Of a DNA stretch of 64,000 bases, positions 37,001 to 45,883 are shown one piece after another (position 1 is the first letter of the stretch; each line of letters starts with the position of its first letter). Source of the DNA: Hydrangea macrophylla. Its lineage: Eukaryota > Streptophyta > Magnoliopsida > Cornales > Hydrangeaceae. The position numbers and the translations under genes are program-made. The notes under the pieces were generated by a model that was not told the DNA's origin, searched no databases, and saw nothing but the letters and a program-made list of their open reading frames with translations. The stretch covers positions 126,995,999 through 127,059,998 of the forward strand of contig CM066991.1 in assembly GCA_033977485.1 (NCBI GenBank), given 5' to 3'.

Positions 37001-39460
37001 TTCAAAAGGAAATCAAATCACCGCTAAATTAGCACAAAGCAGGAAGTAGCTCCAAAGCATATGAATGCTGGTAGCAATTTTCATAGATCAAGACATGAGG
37101 TAATACGTTTTGTGGAGTTATAGCCAGACAATCACCTGCAAATCCAAACATCTTAATGAACTACACTTCTGGGCCACAGATGTTAACCCCACGCTCGTCA
37201 CAGTAGAGCACCATATTAGGCTCAACTTCTCTAGTCGTGTAAAGCCTTCTGCCACAGCAGTCAAACCAGTATCTGATAAAGAGTATCCCATTCCACCATT
37301 TTCAGACCCACTTTTATCAGTCAGCTTCAGAGGATCTCCACCACGTCTTCTTCCCTGCAAAATGAGGAAAAATTTACAATTTTAGACAAAACTATAGTTG
37401 AATCAAGTCATAAAAACATCAACCCATCTTTCCTCGGAAATTAGGTTCATATGAACACCTATTCAAATAAACTTGGCAAAGACAGACACTGGCAAAGAAA
37501 CACAAAATCAATGGAATATTCACCTGACCAGTACTCAATATTTCATTTTCTTCAAGTAAGAGAATATATCAATGTTGTTCAAAAGTCCAAGCGTGATCAT
37601 TTTGTAAGAGGGAGATCGGAGATTGTGTTAACTGTAACTATAGGATTAAGTGAGGAACCAAAATTTCTTATAGACAAGTGTAAAGGTAGGATAACAAGAA
37701 GCTGAAGTAAAATTGTAACAGAAGACTACATTTGCCTAACAGGATGAGATGTTGGAACAGGTAAAAAGCAACATCCTGATTGAGGTGGCATGGCAGTTTC
37801 ACAGATACTTAGATAAGAACATACCGTGGGAAGTAAGGAAATAACCAGAGTTAGAAGGTAGCATCATAGCATCAGTTCACGCAAAGTTAAAAACTGGTTA
37901 GATAAGCTCAGCCACATATAACTCAGACTACTAACTGCGAGAATGGATCTGTAGTTATCCTGAAGGAATGAAACCATAAGATGTAAAGAGATGATGTAAC
38001 CAAGCTCAATTGGGGGAGGTAAAGTATACCTCCCTCTAGCGAAGTGTGAACCTCCAGCCTTCCTCGAGGTAGACATAGTCTAGCTCGTAATGAGGAGTTC
38101 CAAGGGCACAACAGCAATGCATCCATGTTGTAAACATGACACACACTTAAGTTAAACAACTTAGGGTGGAGATAGATATCCTCATGGGAAATTGGACCCA
38201 AGAGATGCCTACCAAAGAATCTTAATAGCCACATGACAATGGCTATGCAACGCAACCTAAGGTACCCAAATCCAGTAATAGCTCAAGATATATGTCTGGC
38301 AAGGTAGGCTTCTTGTGCCCACTGAGTTGGAGTGCATGGACCCAAGAGATGCCTGCCAAAGAATCCTAATAGCCACATGACAATGGCTATGCAACGCAAC
38401 CTAAGGTACCCACATCCAGTAATAGCTCAAGATATATCTGGCAGGGTAGGCTTCTTGTGCCAACTGAGTTGGAGTGCATGGCAAAATTAGTTTTAACAAA
38501 TCATGAAAGGTTCATTTTTATGCACACGTAAATTACGACAATATTAATGCATCTCCTTTTCAATTATTTGGTCGCATTTTTCTGCACTTCAGCTAATTTC
38601 TAAAAGTCCAGCTGACATCCAGCATTTTTTATAAAGGCTCCGTTGGGAAACAATTTTTGGAGCCTGAATATAGGAGGCCAAAAGCTAAATTGAAACTGTT
38701 TGGCAAACCAGCTTCTGATTTTCATTCGAAGAAAAATGTGCATCAATCACAGCAGTTGCTGTTGCCAATCTTGCTCTATAGTACTACTAAGCTACAAGAG
38801 TTTCCCAAACAACTTGTCCCGCCCCGCCCAATCATTTACAAAAATTCTATAGAGATAAGTTTGGTATACACGTTTGGGTTTGGGTCTTCGTACAAATCCC
38901 TGGCACCCCCGATCCATCCGATGATGCTATCAGTATTTTCTGTCAAACAAGTACTAAGCTACAAGAGTTTCCCAAACAACTTGTCCCGCCCGCCCCGCCC
39001 CGCCCAATCATTTACAGGAATTCTAATATGAAGTTTTTACCAATACTTTGCACATTTTTAAAAGTCAAACACACATCAATTGGAAATCACCAAATAAGCT
39101 AAAAATTTGCTTCCTAAGCATTATGCATATTATAGCCAAATGTCAAAAATTCCGAATTAAAACCAAAGCGAACAAGCTTAAACAAAATCTTACGAATTGA
39201 ACTGGAACAGAATTGGAGAGTGTTTCGTAAAAGTAAAGGTTTTTGACATTGACGAATCGGCCAGCCAACAGCTTCACCAATAGGTCAGGGCAATCAGAAG
39301 CTCCGATCCGGACGGTTTCGCGGCTCAGCCTCTCGAGGTCGAACCATTTCTTGCACACGAGAGAGCACGAGTCGCGACTCGATTTCGAATCAAGGTGCCT
39401 GAAGATCTCGAGGATCAACTCCTCCGGTAAGATTGGAGTTATCCGATCACGGCCTTTCAT
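23843..39460 (-). CDS. FBL4: F-box/LRR-repeat protein 4 (eight exons, 598 aa)
   Basis: Eight exons, listed separately, join in frame to 598 codons. Residues about 8-50 are an F-box (LPEELILEIFRHLDSKSSRD, then SLVCKKWFDLERLSR), which docks on SKP1 in an SCF ubiquitin ligase. From about residue 110 to the end is an array of cysteine-containing leucine-rich repeats (pattern C..L..L.L..C..I.D.GL..I), the substrate-binding solenoid. From memory, Arabidopsis FBL4 is about 610 residues and shares the same order and the ending RRAGS.ISYLC.DL. The substrate is unknown. All phases match and no internal stop is present, so the gene looks functional. It spans 15.6 kb because introns 4 and 6 hold transposons. 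Intron 7 has a GC donor. Confidence 0.93.
24140..24797 (-). other. FBL4 intron 7 (GC-AG)
   Basis: Carries (GA)n next to the donor, (TA)n, and a (GAA)n run near 24,190-24,211. No mobile-element ends are seen. Confidence 0.8.
24798..24948 (-). CDS. FBL4: FBL4 exon 7, followed by a GC donor
   Basis: Completes Arg450 and encodes 451-500 (VGDEALIAIGEGC to HLDVGVLQ). Acceptor AAATTTCAG. The only frame-preserving 3' end is CTACAG followed by GCATGG, a GC donor. The nearest GT, at GTGTTC 11 bases upstream, would remove Val-Leu-Gln and break the frame into exon 8. A (CT)n tract begins just 8 bases past the donor. Confidence 0.88.
25256..25988. mobile_element. hAT-like non-autonomous element in FBL4 intron 6
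   Basis: Ends CAGGGGCGGATGTA and, at the right, the complement of CAAGGGCGGATCTAG. It is flanked by an 8-bp duplication CAAGCAGC / TAAGCAGC (25248-25255 and 25989-25996) with one mismatch. Sub-terminal CCCC-rich inverted tracts (GGGGCTTAAGCCCC and AGCCCCCCC) are visible. No transposase. A Mutator-type MITE is nested inside. Confidence 0.85.
25402..25590. mobile_element. Mutator-type MITE, copy 2, nested in the hAT element
   Basis: Terminal repeats CAAAAATGATAGGGATACAC and the complement of CAACAATGATAGGGATACAC. Perfect 9-bp duplication TTTCAAAAA at 25393-25401 and 25591-25599. The core (GTACCCTGTGCTATGTAAGT, GATGCACAAAAAAGTGTGAA, TTCAAACAGCACAGGGTAC) is conserved with the copies at 6,130 and 14,535, but the outer arms are different (CACCAAATGACACACTAAAT). 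Confidence 0.92.
26816..26823 (+). promoter_or_regulatory. TATA box of the gypsy solo LTR
   Basis: TATAAATA in CCTATAAATAGAGG context, about 455 bp into the LTR. If still active it would transcribe antisense to FBL4, toward exon 6. Confidence 0.55.
27611..27885. repeat. GC-rich tandem duplication, 2 x 138 bp, inside the solo LTR
   Basis: TACGAACACTTCAAAAATGT starts at 27611 and 27749. The units share GCCGCAGCGGC and AGTGCGCACT palindromes and end in GGGTGCGGCTGGGTGCAGGA. I do not see this block in the related solo LTR at 41,832-43,947, which partly explains the length difference. Confidence 0.85.
28938..29176. repeat. Cluster of CAGTCGACTG palindromes
   Basis: Five perfect copies at 28938, 29059, 29104, 29146 and 29167 plus several one-base variants (near 28918, 28992, 29039, 29081), 216-454 bp before the LTR's 3' end. 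The last two are joined by GGTCCCCGACA. Confidence 0.9.
29429..29505 (-). CDS. FBL4: FBL4 exon 6 (77 bp)
   Basis: Residues 425-449 plus two bases of Arg450 (VGNNGMIAVGENC to LSLRFCD). Acceptor AAATAG, donor GTAAGA. A gypsy solo LTR starts about 30 bases past the donor, leaving the splice site intact. Confidence 0.92.
29814..30006 (-). CDS. FBL4: FBL4 exon 5
   Basis: Completes Thr360 and encodes 361-424. Acceptor AATGCAG, donor GTATTC, phase 0. Contains LALLYCQKIGNCAL and LHIRRCYE. Confidence 0.93.
30343..30491 (-). mobile_element. tRNA-derived SINE in FBL4 intron 4
   Basis: On the minus strand: A-box-like head (GACGGTAAGGTTGCTCC), B box GGTTCGAATATGG, body GCCTCGTGCTTTGGGCTGCC and a short T-rich end. 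It is flanked by a perfect 9-bp duplication TGCAGACCT at 30334-30342 and 30492-30500. A different family from the Au-like copies. Confidence 0.85.
30501..33381. other. Remainder of FBL4 intron 4, left part
   Basis: No gene or clear element ends are seen. Open frames at 31,126-31,323, 32,885-33,157 and 33,250-33,483 have no recognisable domain. The base composition is less AT-rich near 32,500-33,350, which may reflect an old unidentified insertion. Confidence 0.45.
33382..34475. mobile_element. hAT-like non-autonomous element in FBL4 intron 4
   Basis: Ends TAGGGGTGTTAAAAA and the complement of TAGGGCTGTTCACGG. The flanks GTGGCAGG (33374-33381) and GTGGCTTG (34476-34483) match at 6 of 8 bases. 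The sub-terminal regions are dense in AACCGA/TCGGTT motifs on both sides, typical of non-autonomous hAT elements. The centre carries two long (TC)n arrays (about 33,846-33,895 and 33,955-34,016) and no transposase. Confidence 0.75.
34484..34859. other. FBL4 intron 4, part next to exon 4
   Basis: No gene or element ends seen; GT-rich near 34,498. Confidence 0.5.
34860..35045 (-). CDS. FBL4: FBL4 exon 4
   Basis: Completes Arg298 and encodes 299-359 plus two bases of Thr360. Acceptor TTCTTCAG, donor GTACCA (AC|GT). Contains LTLTDCLLLSDEGLEAVA and VNGCHNIGTSGLESIG. Confidence 0.92.
35046..35667 (-). other. FBL4 intron 3
   Basis: AT-rich with a short (TA)n run near 35,090. No gene or mobile-element ends are seen. 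Confidence 0.6.
35668..36074 (-). CDS. FBL4: FBL4 exon 3
   Basis: Residues 163-297 plus two bases of codon 298; acceptor CTATGCAAG, donor GTCAGT. It encodes about five repeats, starting GCYVGDQGLAAVGQC. Confidence 0.92.
36075..37135 (-). other. FBL4 intron 2
   Basis: Ordinary AT-rich intron sequence; nothing recognised. Confidence 0.6.
37136..37354 (-). CDS. FBL4: FBL4 exon 2
   Basis: Residues 90-162, acceptor TTTTGCAG, donor GTGATT, phase 0 at both ends. It has a basic, Gly-rich linker (GRRRGGDP) and then the first leucine-rich repeat (LEKLSLIWCSTVTSVGL). Confidence 0.92.
38194..38479. repeat. Tandem duplication, 2 x about 143 bp, in FBL4 intron 1
   Basis: GGACCCAAGAGATGCCTRCC begins at 38194 and 38338. 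Both units run through CACATGACAATGGCTATGC to TTGGAGTGCATGG, with a 2-base deletion and a few substitutions in the second. Confidence 0.9.
38785..39024. repeat. Direct repeat with CCCGCC tracts in FBL4 intron 1
   Basis: TACTAAGCTACAAGAGTTTC through CCGCCC and AATCATTTACARRAATTCTA occurs at 38785-38850 and 38952-39024. The second copy has an expanded (CCCGCC) run. Confidence 0.85.
39194..39460 (-). CDS. FBL4: FBL4 exon 1 (F-box)
   Basis: Residues 1-89, from the ATG at 39460 to a GTAAGA donor, phase 0. It holds the whole F-box and the start of the linker to the repeats. An ATG further upstream in frame is not seen. Confidence 0.9.
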
Positions 39461-39597
39461 TTACGTCTACATGTGCGTGTTTATATATATTATACACACT
39501 TATGTGTGTGTGTGTGTGCTATATACACAGATGCAGTCTGGTATTAGTCGGAGATGAAGATAGAGAAGCAAGTAAGATCAAATCATCAGATATATAC

Positions 39598-39612
<15 letters not shown>

Positions 39613-39651
<39 letters not shown>

Positions 39652-39661
39652 GGAGTTTATA
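39613..39661 (-). promoter_or_regulatory. FBL4 core promoter candidate
   Basis: On the minus strand CTATAAAC (TATAAA at 39661-39656) is followed within about 10-45 bases by a (CT)n tract (complement of GA at 39614-39645), a common plant start-site arrangement. The coding start is about 195 bp further downstream. A Tourist-like element ends about 110 bp upstream of the TATA. Confidence 0.4.
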
Positions 39662-39770
39662 GGACTTGGGTTTTTAGGCTTTCAGGCGGTCGAAGAACGT
39701 AGACGGTAGAGTACGTCGAAGTTTTAAGTAATTTTCTTTTCTATTCCTTTTTCGATAATCCATAACCTTA

Positions 39771-40295
39771 GGGCCACGTTTGGTTTACTTGCAAAGTAAA
39801 AGACTAAAGCCAGGAAAAGAATCGCATTCCCTGAAAATCACTTTCTTATGTTTGGTACTGCTTAAACTGAACACATAATGTGAAGTAGAATTAGATTCTT
39901 AAAAATTAAGAAATGGTATTTTGATTTCTTTCTCCAATAAACAGAGTTATCTTATTCATTTAACAAATTAGTAACTTAACTAATGGTTTGAATTTAAAAT
40001 TAACTAATTTTATGATTAAATTGTTTTTGCATTTTGAAAATATTGTCTTGTAAATCAAACAATGATATATAGAACACAAATATAAATAAATATTTCACAT
40101 TTAAAATCTTATCATACTTGCAACCGTTTTAAAATGAATTTACCATTTAAAGAAAATAAGCATTGTTTCCAATATTATTCGTAGGTTTATCCAAACACCA
40201 AAACGGAAACTAATTTGTCATTGTTTTACCTGAAATTGGATTACCTTGAATTAGTTTCATTTTCTTAATTCCTTTTTAGTGAACTAAACGGGGGC
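39771..40295. mobile_element. PIF/Harbinger (Tourist-like) element upstream of FBL4
   Basis: Ends GGGCCACGTTTGGTTTAC and the complement of GCCCCCGTTTAGTTCAC. The flanking triplets are TTA and TGA (one mismatch from a TWA duplication). The GGGCC-CGTTTGG terminus is typical of Tourist-like elements. No transposase. Confidence 0.55.
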
Positions 40296-40298
40296 TGA

Positions 40299-40892
40299 GA
40301 AAATAGAGTAATGACTTGTTGAAAGACCATTTTGTCCCTTCTTTGTTCGTAAATGTCCATCTTTTGAAGGGTATTTTAATAAAAGTCAGTTATAACAAGT
40401 GGTTATTGGACACTTTTTCTAGAGGGATGTATTTGTGTTGGCCATTGTTTCATTTCAAAGATTCCATAGTGGGTCCGTTGAGTCGCTGATTCACCCGACC
40501 TCTGAATAAACACAATTAAAAAATGGCGTGTACATCACGTGAAGTCATGGTTGGTCGGTTTAGAAGTCGTATATGGGATGATTCGTGTGATTGGTGGGAA
40601 GATAAATTATCCAGTGTGACCTTTATTATGATTCGAGTTTTCAATAAACCCCACGTGAATCTTACAATAATTAAGAGATTATAGAGGTCTTCACACAGTA
40701 TAATAGTCACGTGAAATCATTTATCTAAATTTTTTTGTGCATCTAACAATATAACTTTGTACATACATGTTTATAGTTTCGATATAAATTTCAAGTATTT
40801 TGTAAATTGGGTATAACTTGTTTGGCATACAACCGATCTTACTACCCCTATGACTTTATAACCAGCTAAAGGCCTTCCTTTGTAGGGTTGAA
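40299..40892. other. Intergenic, no gene seen
   Basis: AT-rich; nothing recognised apart from the left target duplication of the SINE at its right edge. Confidence 0.5.
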
Positions 40893-40906
40893 CAAGGGGA
40901 TAGCAC

Positions 40907-41066
40907 GAGAGTGGCAGTTACCGCAGTGGTTGGGTCGGCCAACCAAAAGCCCCACACTTATCTGGTGGTGGGTTCGAATCCCCACTCCCCTATCTAACAC
41001 ATAATCTAACAACTAACAAACTTAGTCACAGGAGCCCAGTGACACATGTCCGAAAAAAAAAACAAC
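40907..41066 (+). mobile_element. tRNA-derived SINE, plus strand
   Basis: Head GTGGCAGTTACCGCAGTGG (A-box region), B box GGGTTCGAATCCCC, a short body and a poly-A end (41053-41062). It is flanked by a perfect 14-bp duplication CAAGGGGATAGCAC at 40893-40906 and 41067-41080. The third distinct SINE type in the window. Confidence 0.92.
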
Positions 41067-41080
41067 CAAGGGGATAGCAC

Positions 41081-41826
41081 AGCCTTGCCGAGTCTTAATA
41101 CTTCGCATGGATTCAAAATTTTCTCTAAATCGATATATGGCCGAATCTGCCTATCATTTCCTTCTCTTCCACTAGATAAAATGTTGAAACCTCCAACCAT
41201 TCTCCTTATAATCAAAATATAAAAAAAAAAAATGAGATCCAAGCATTTTAATAAAGGGAAAAAAATAATAAAAAGGAAAGGATTGAAAAACTTTTTTGGG
41301 TCATTTCTATTATTCTAAATGTATATATTTAAGAAAGTGGTGAATAGTGCGAACAATTACATAGACCTTTTAAAATAAATATAAAAAAAATACGAAAGTG
41401 GTGAAGAGAAGTAACAATAATAGACTCTTTGACAATGACAAAAATCAAGGGTCCAAAGTGTTTTTTTTATTATTATTATTCGAGGGTACAAAGTATTATA
41501 ATCAACAAAATCACTCCTTTTATATTACTAGGAGGATGTTGGATTTGGTAGAAAAAATATAAATGTAATTTTTTTTATGTCTACAAGAAAGAGAAATAAG
41601 TACTATTAATTCATAAGATGTTAGAAAAAATATGCTTGAACAATTGTATTAATTGACGCTAAACCAACAACTTCATGTTGAATAAATAGTTTGACTAATA
41701 AAAAAATTAAAAAATTTTAAGTGAAGAATTTTATAAAGTAAAATTTACTTGCTATTTTTTTGACTAGTTAGAAATTGTGTTCAGAATTTGTAGTAAAAAA
41801 GTTTTGAGTCGAAGTAAATAAATAAA
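41081..41826. other. Intergenic, no gene seen
   Basis: Strongly AT-rich with several A and T runs; nothing recognised. Confidence 0.5.
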
Positions 41827-41831
41827 ATTTA

Positions 41832-43324
41832 TGTCACGACTTATCCCACTACGCATGAAAATAGGACACATGGCACGCCATCAAGGCTCATCCAATTTCT
41901 TTTAAGTAAATAGCAGCGGAAAACATAAGTAAAATTCCTTAAAATCAAAGTTATAAAAAGTTTTGCTCGACTGAAACACTTCCAAAATAAATCCATTTTG
42001 AAAACAGAGGTCTAGTCGACTGTATCAGGGACCCAGTCGACTGGAGACCAATGCAGAGAGTATAAAAGTTCAACAACCCCAATTCAGTCGACTGTGTCGG
42101 GGACTCAGTCGACTGGGGTCTCCAATTCTCAGTCGACTGATCCTGTCTAGTCGACTGGAATTCAATCAAGCAGAATGTTGTGTTTTCGTGCAGAAACCAG
42201 TTGACTGATATCCATCCTACAGTCAACTGAAACCTTGAAAACTGAAGAGATATTTTTGTAAAAACCGTCGACTATGTCGGGGACTCAGTGATCCCCAAAT
42301 CTCTACACTACTGCAGTAAAAAAAAGACAATGGTTCTGCTAAGTAATTTCAACATAACACAACTATATTACAACAATTCAAACCATCATTACAAGAGTTC
42401 TTCTACGGATTACAATACTACTAATCATCCCCAAGATTCAGTTACAACATGTTACAAATTCAAAGTTCTTATTACAACACTTGGAAAGGGAAACCATAAC
42501 ACAAGAGACGTCCCTAGCATCTTGTCAGCCTTACTCTTCTCGCTTCTTCTTTCCCTTTTTCTTTTCACCTGTAATGGAGTAAGTATCCACTGCTCAGCTA
42601 TATGCTGAGTGTACAATTCTAAACATATGCAGATGAGGCAATTCATGCTTTAAACATCTAAATCGCATAATTTAGTCTCTGGGGAGAGAGATACGCATTC
42701 ATCCAGTATATCGGCAAGTCTTAAATCTTAAACCGTGATGCCAATGGCTAGTCAAAGATCACTCAACCATTGCATCCAACTGCTCTGGTTGACCACTTTC
42801 CACGCCAAGCAAGTAGTCGTCACTACTATAACTCTCAAACACCGAGAGGTGTACCCTGGCATGAAATTATACCAAACTCCCCTTTGACCCGCATAATCAT
42901 TTAGCATACTCACATAATCATGTCACCATGTTTTTCTATGCGTACTCGCTAAAATTAACGTGCCTAATTTAACACATGAATTTTACCCGGATCACAATTT
43001 CATATACAATGTTCAAAACATCCAAAATTGTCTATATTACATAGGTTCGGAATTCATACCTCGAGCTATAACTCTTTAACTTCAAGAGAAGTACTAGGAG
43101 ACCAATTAATCGTCGGATCTCCGATCTCAAGTGATTCCTACAAGTACACACATATTTTTTTTTCAAATTTCTATAATTAGTTTTTCAGAAATAATTTTCC
43201 AAATGAGGGCTAAGAGGTATCAAAATGAAGCTCTTACCTCGAGGAGTCCAAATATGAAATCTGGAGAAAATTAACGAATGAACGGTCACCATTTAAAGTC
43301 GGGAAGATCGTAGGAACAAATCTC

Positions 43325-43386
<62 letters not shown>

Positions 43387-43947
43387 ATATGTAGAGTTGG
43401 ATATTTATGAAAATATCTCAACTCAACTATATACAGGCACAACTCTCAAAAATTACGTTTACCTCTGCACGAGTTCTCAAAACTTCTAATTAACTCCTGA
43501 AACATCGCACACGTCCATTTTATAACTTCACGAGTGAAAACTAAAATTTATAAAAGTTTTTGCCTAAGTTTCGTTTGGGTCCGTAATAAGGATCCAAAAA
43601 CTAATCTCCATGGAATCTCTATATAACCTACCTTTTTATGCAACGCATCACTCACGTTCTCACCACAGTATTCAAAATGATCTTAAACCAGATCAAAACT
43701 ACCAAAAATTCTACAAAACAGGTATAATTACTATTCATATATACTAGATATCTCAAATAACATTTAATCACATAAATGTTATTTAAATCATATGAATGCC
43801 TTATTGATTGTCGGATTGTCGTGTCCTCACTTGACACTTCCCGTTGACCTCTAGTCAACCTAATTCACAATTATCAAATAACATTGATAATTCACAAACT
43901 TCACATATGCATGTTAAAACATTTTATTTCCCGGAATGAGTATGACA
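41832..43947 (-). mobile_element. Gypsy-type solo LTR, 2.1 kb, second copy of the family
   Basis: On the minus strand it starts TGTCATACTCATTCCGGG and ends TAGTGGGATAAGTCGTGACA. Perfect 5-bp duplication ATTTA at 41827-41831 and 43948-43952. It aligns by eye with the LTR at 26,361-29,392 over the promoter-proximal part (GATGCGTTGCATAAAA, TTTTCACTCGTGAAGT, AATGGACGTGTGCGA) and over the 3' CAGTCGACTG block. It carries a (TC)n run at 43,326-43,382 and lacks the 138-bp GC-rich duplication. Confidence 0.92.
42034..42139. repeat. Cluster of CAGTCGACTG palindromes, second copy
   Basis: Perfect copies at 42034, 42085, 42106 and 42130, with variants near 42012, 42150, 42197, 42220 and 42266. They are 202-307 bp from the LTR's 3' end, the same relative place as in the first copy. 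Confidence 0.9.
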
Positions 43948-44091
43948 ATTTAGCTGCGTTTATTATGGATACATTTCATAATTCACAGATATATTTGAAA
44001 AATAAGTGAAATCAAACATTAAACCCTACATGTATTGAACATGCACTGGCAGCAAAAGAATTGAGTTATTTGAGTAATGCTCATATTCAAT

Positions 44092-44670
44092 AATTGTATA
44101 CACTTTAAACTTTTTCAAAATGGTAATTTGGTAATTCAATTTATAAGTGTACACACTTTTAAATTGAATATTTATTTATTTTAACATTAACATAACATAA
44201 CATATATATATAATATACATGTGTATATATATACACACAAGGGTAATTTACAAAAGGTAAAAGGGTTTTTGGTAATTCAATTTAACGAAACTTTATAATT
44301 GTACACATTTAAACTTTAATACTCTTTTCTTTAAGGTATATAAACAAAAGGGTAATTTAATAATTCAACTTATAAGTGCACACACTTTAAATACACAAAC
44401 AATAACAAAAAATTATAACATGTATTTATACATATACATACAGAAGGATAATTTACAAAGAGAAAAAGGGTAATTTGTTAATTCAATTTATAATTATACA
44501 CACTTTAATTGGTAATTCAATTTAATAAAAGGGAATTTATAATTGTACACACTTTAAACTCTATTTCTCTTTTCTTTATGGTATAGTAACAAAATGATAA
44601 TTTACATAATGCAAAATGGTAATTAAATAATGCAACTAATAATTGTACACACTTTAAATACACAAACAAC
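44092..44670. repeat. Irregular minisatellite, TATAAKTGTACACACTTTAAA unit
   Basis: A segment like ATAATTGTACACACTTTAAA recurs near 44092, 44142, 44296, 44370, 44491, 44539 and 44638. It is interleaved with GGTAATTYRNTAATTCAA segments and gives a higher-order pattern of roughly 150-250 bp. No element ends recognised. It lies directly upstream of the copia LTR. Confidence 0.7.
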
Positions 44671-45883
44671 AATAATTAATTATAACATATATACATATAC
44701 ATGTTAGGGATATATACTAAAAGTCATGCTTTATGTAGTTAATTTATTATTCATTTAATAAATTCAGTTATTCCATTTTTATAAGAACCTGTATGGGCAA
44801 TGTTTGTACTGTATTGTTTATTTAATATTATGCATGTGTGTCTCTCATTCTACATAATAGGTGGTTTGGTGTGTACAGTTCGGCTTACACATGGAAGATC
44901 AGACCATCGGATCTTGTAGAATGTAAGATTTTGGTTTACAGTCTTAGATGGAATTGGACACACCATCGGTAGGACTGTAGCATGGTGTTGTAGTACATTT
45001 GCATTGTGTATTAAACGGGACCGACTTGGGGTAATTAACTTTATACTGACTTATAAAATAATTAATACCTCATGGCTATTATGAGTGCTTATTCTCTAAA
45101 TCCTAAGTTAATTTATAGACACGTACATTTGATATTTACACTTTGATTTCTAAAAGGGTAAGATCCTTAAATGGGTCAATATCTCATTGGATTGGGTGAC
45201 AATATTAATTGTGTGGTGGATATAAATTAATGATGGAATCCATGTCTCAATTTTTGGGATTGATGATATCCCCTTGAGAAAGCTTATAAGTATTGATTAT
45301 GTCAAACCTTGCAGGTGGATTTTGTATCCAACATATCAAATAAGTTAAGTAGAGGATCTCAAGGAATTTATGATTGTTAGTAATTATATTTAATTAATAG
45401 ATATATGTAATCTTAACGTGGGGAGATAATAAGCATTTAATAACATAGAGCTCGAAATATATTTTTGAGATAATGGTAGGAGTGCAATTATAATTCTTTA
45501 GTAGTATGAATTATAATTTATGAACATATGATTCTGATTCAGTTTGAATTAGGGTTTCCTAATTCCATAAGGAAGCCTATTCCTTATTGACTTCTTATGG
45601 TCCCTATCGTAGCCTATATATATGTTGATTTGGCTCTCTTCTCTGTTTGCGTTTGTCCATCTAGAGTATTATAACTCGAAATAGAAAAGAGATCATAAAA
45701 GAGAGAGCAAAAAAGGAAAAGGATTTCGAAAGAGCCCAGACTCAGTTCGATATTCTTGCAGCAGAGGAATACGGCAGAAGATCGTGAGCTGTTATCGAGC
45801 CCGTGTTCTCGTTTCGTCTACTACAGCAATCCATTTTTGCAATTCAATGTAACCCTAGTTCCGCCCTTGTAGGGTTATTATAG

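Larger units (their letters stand above)
37355..39193 (-). other. FBL4 intron 1
   Basis: Contains two local duplications (38,194-38,479 and 38,785-39,024), listed separately. No mobile-element termini could be matched. Confidence 0.6.
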
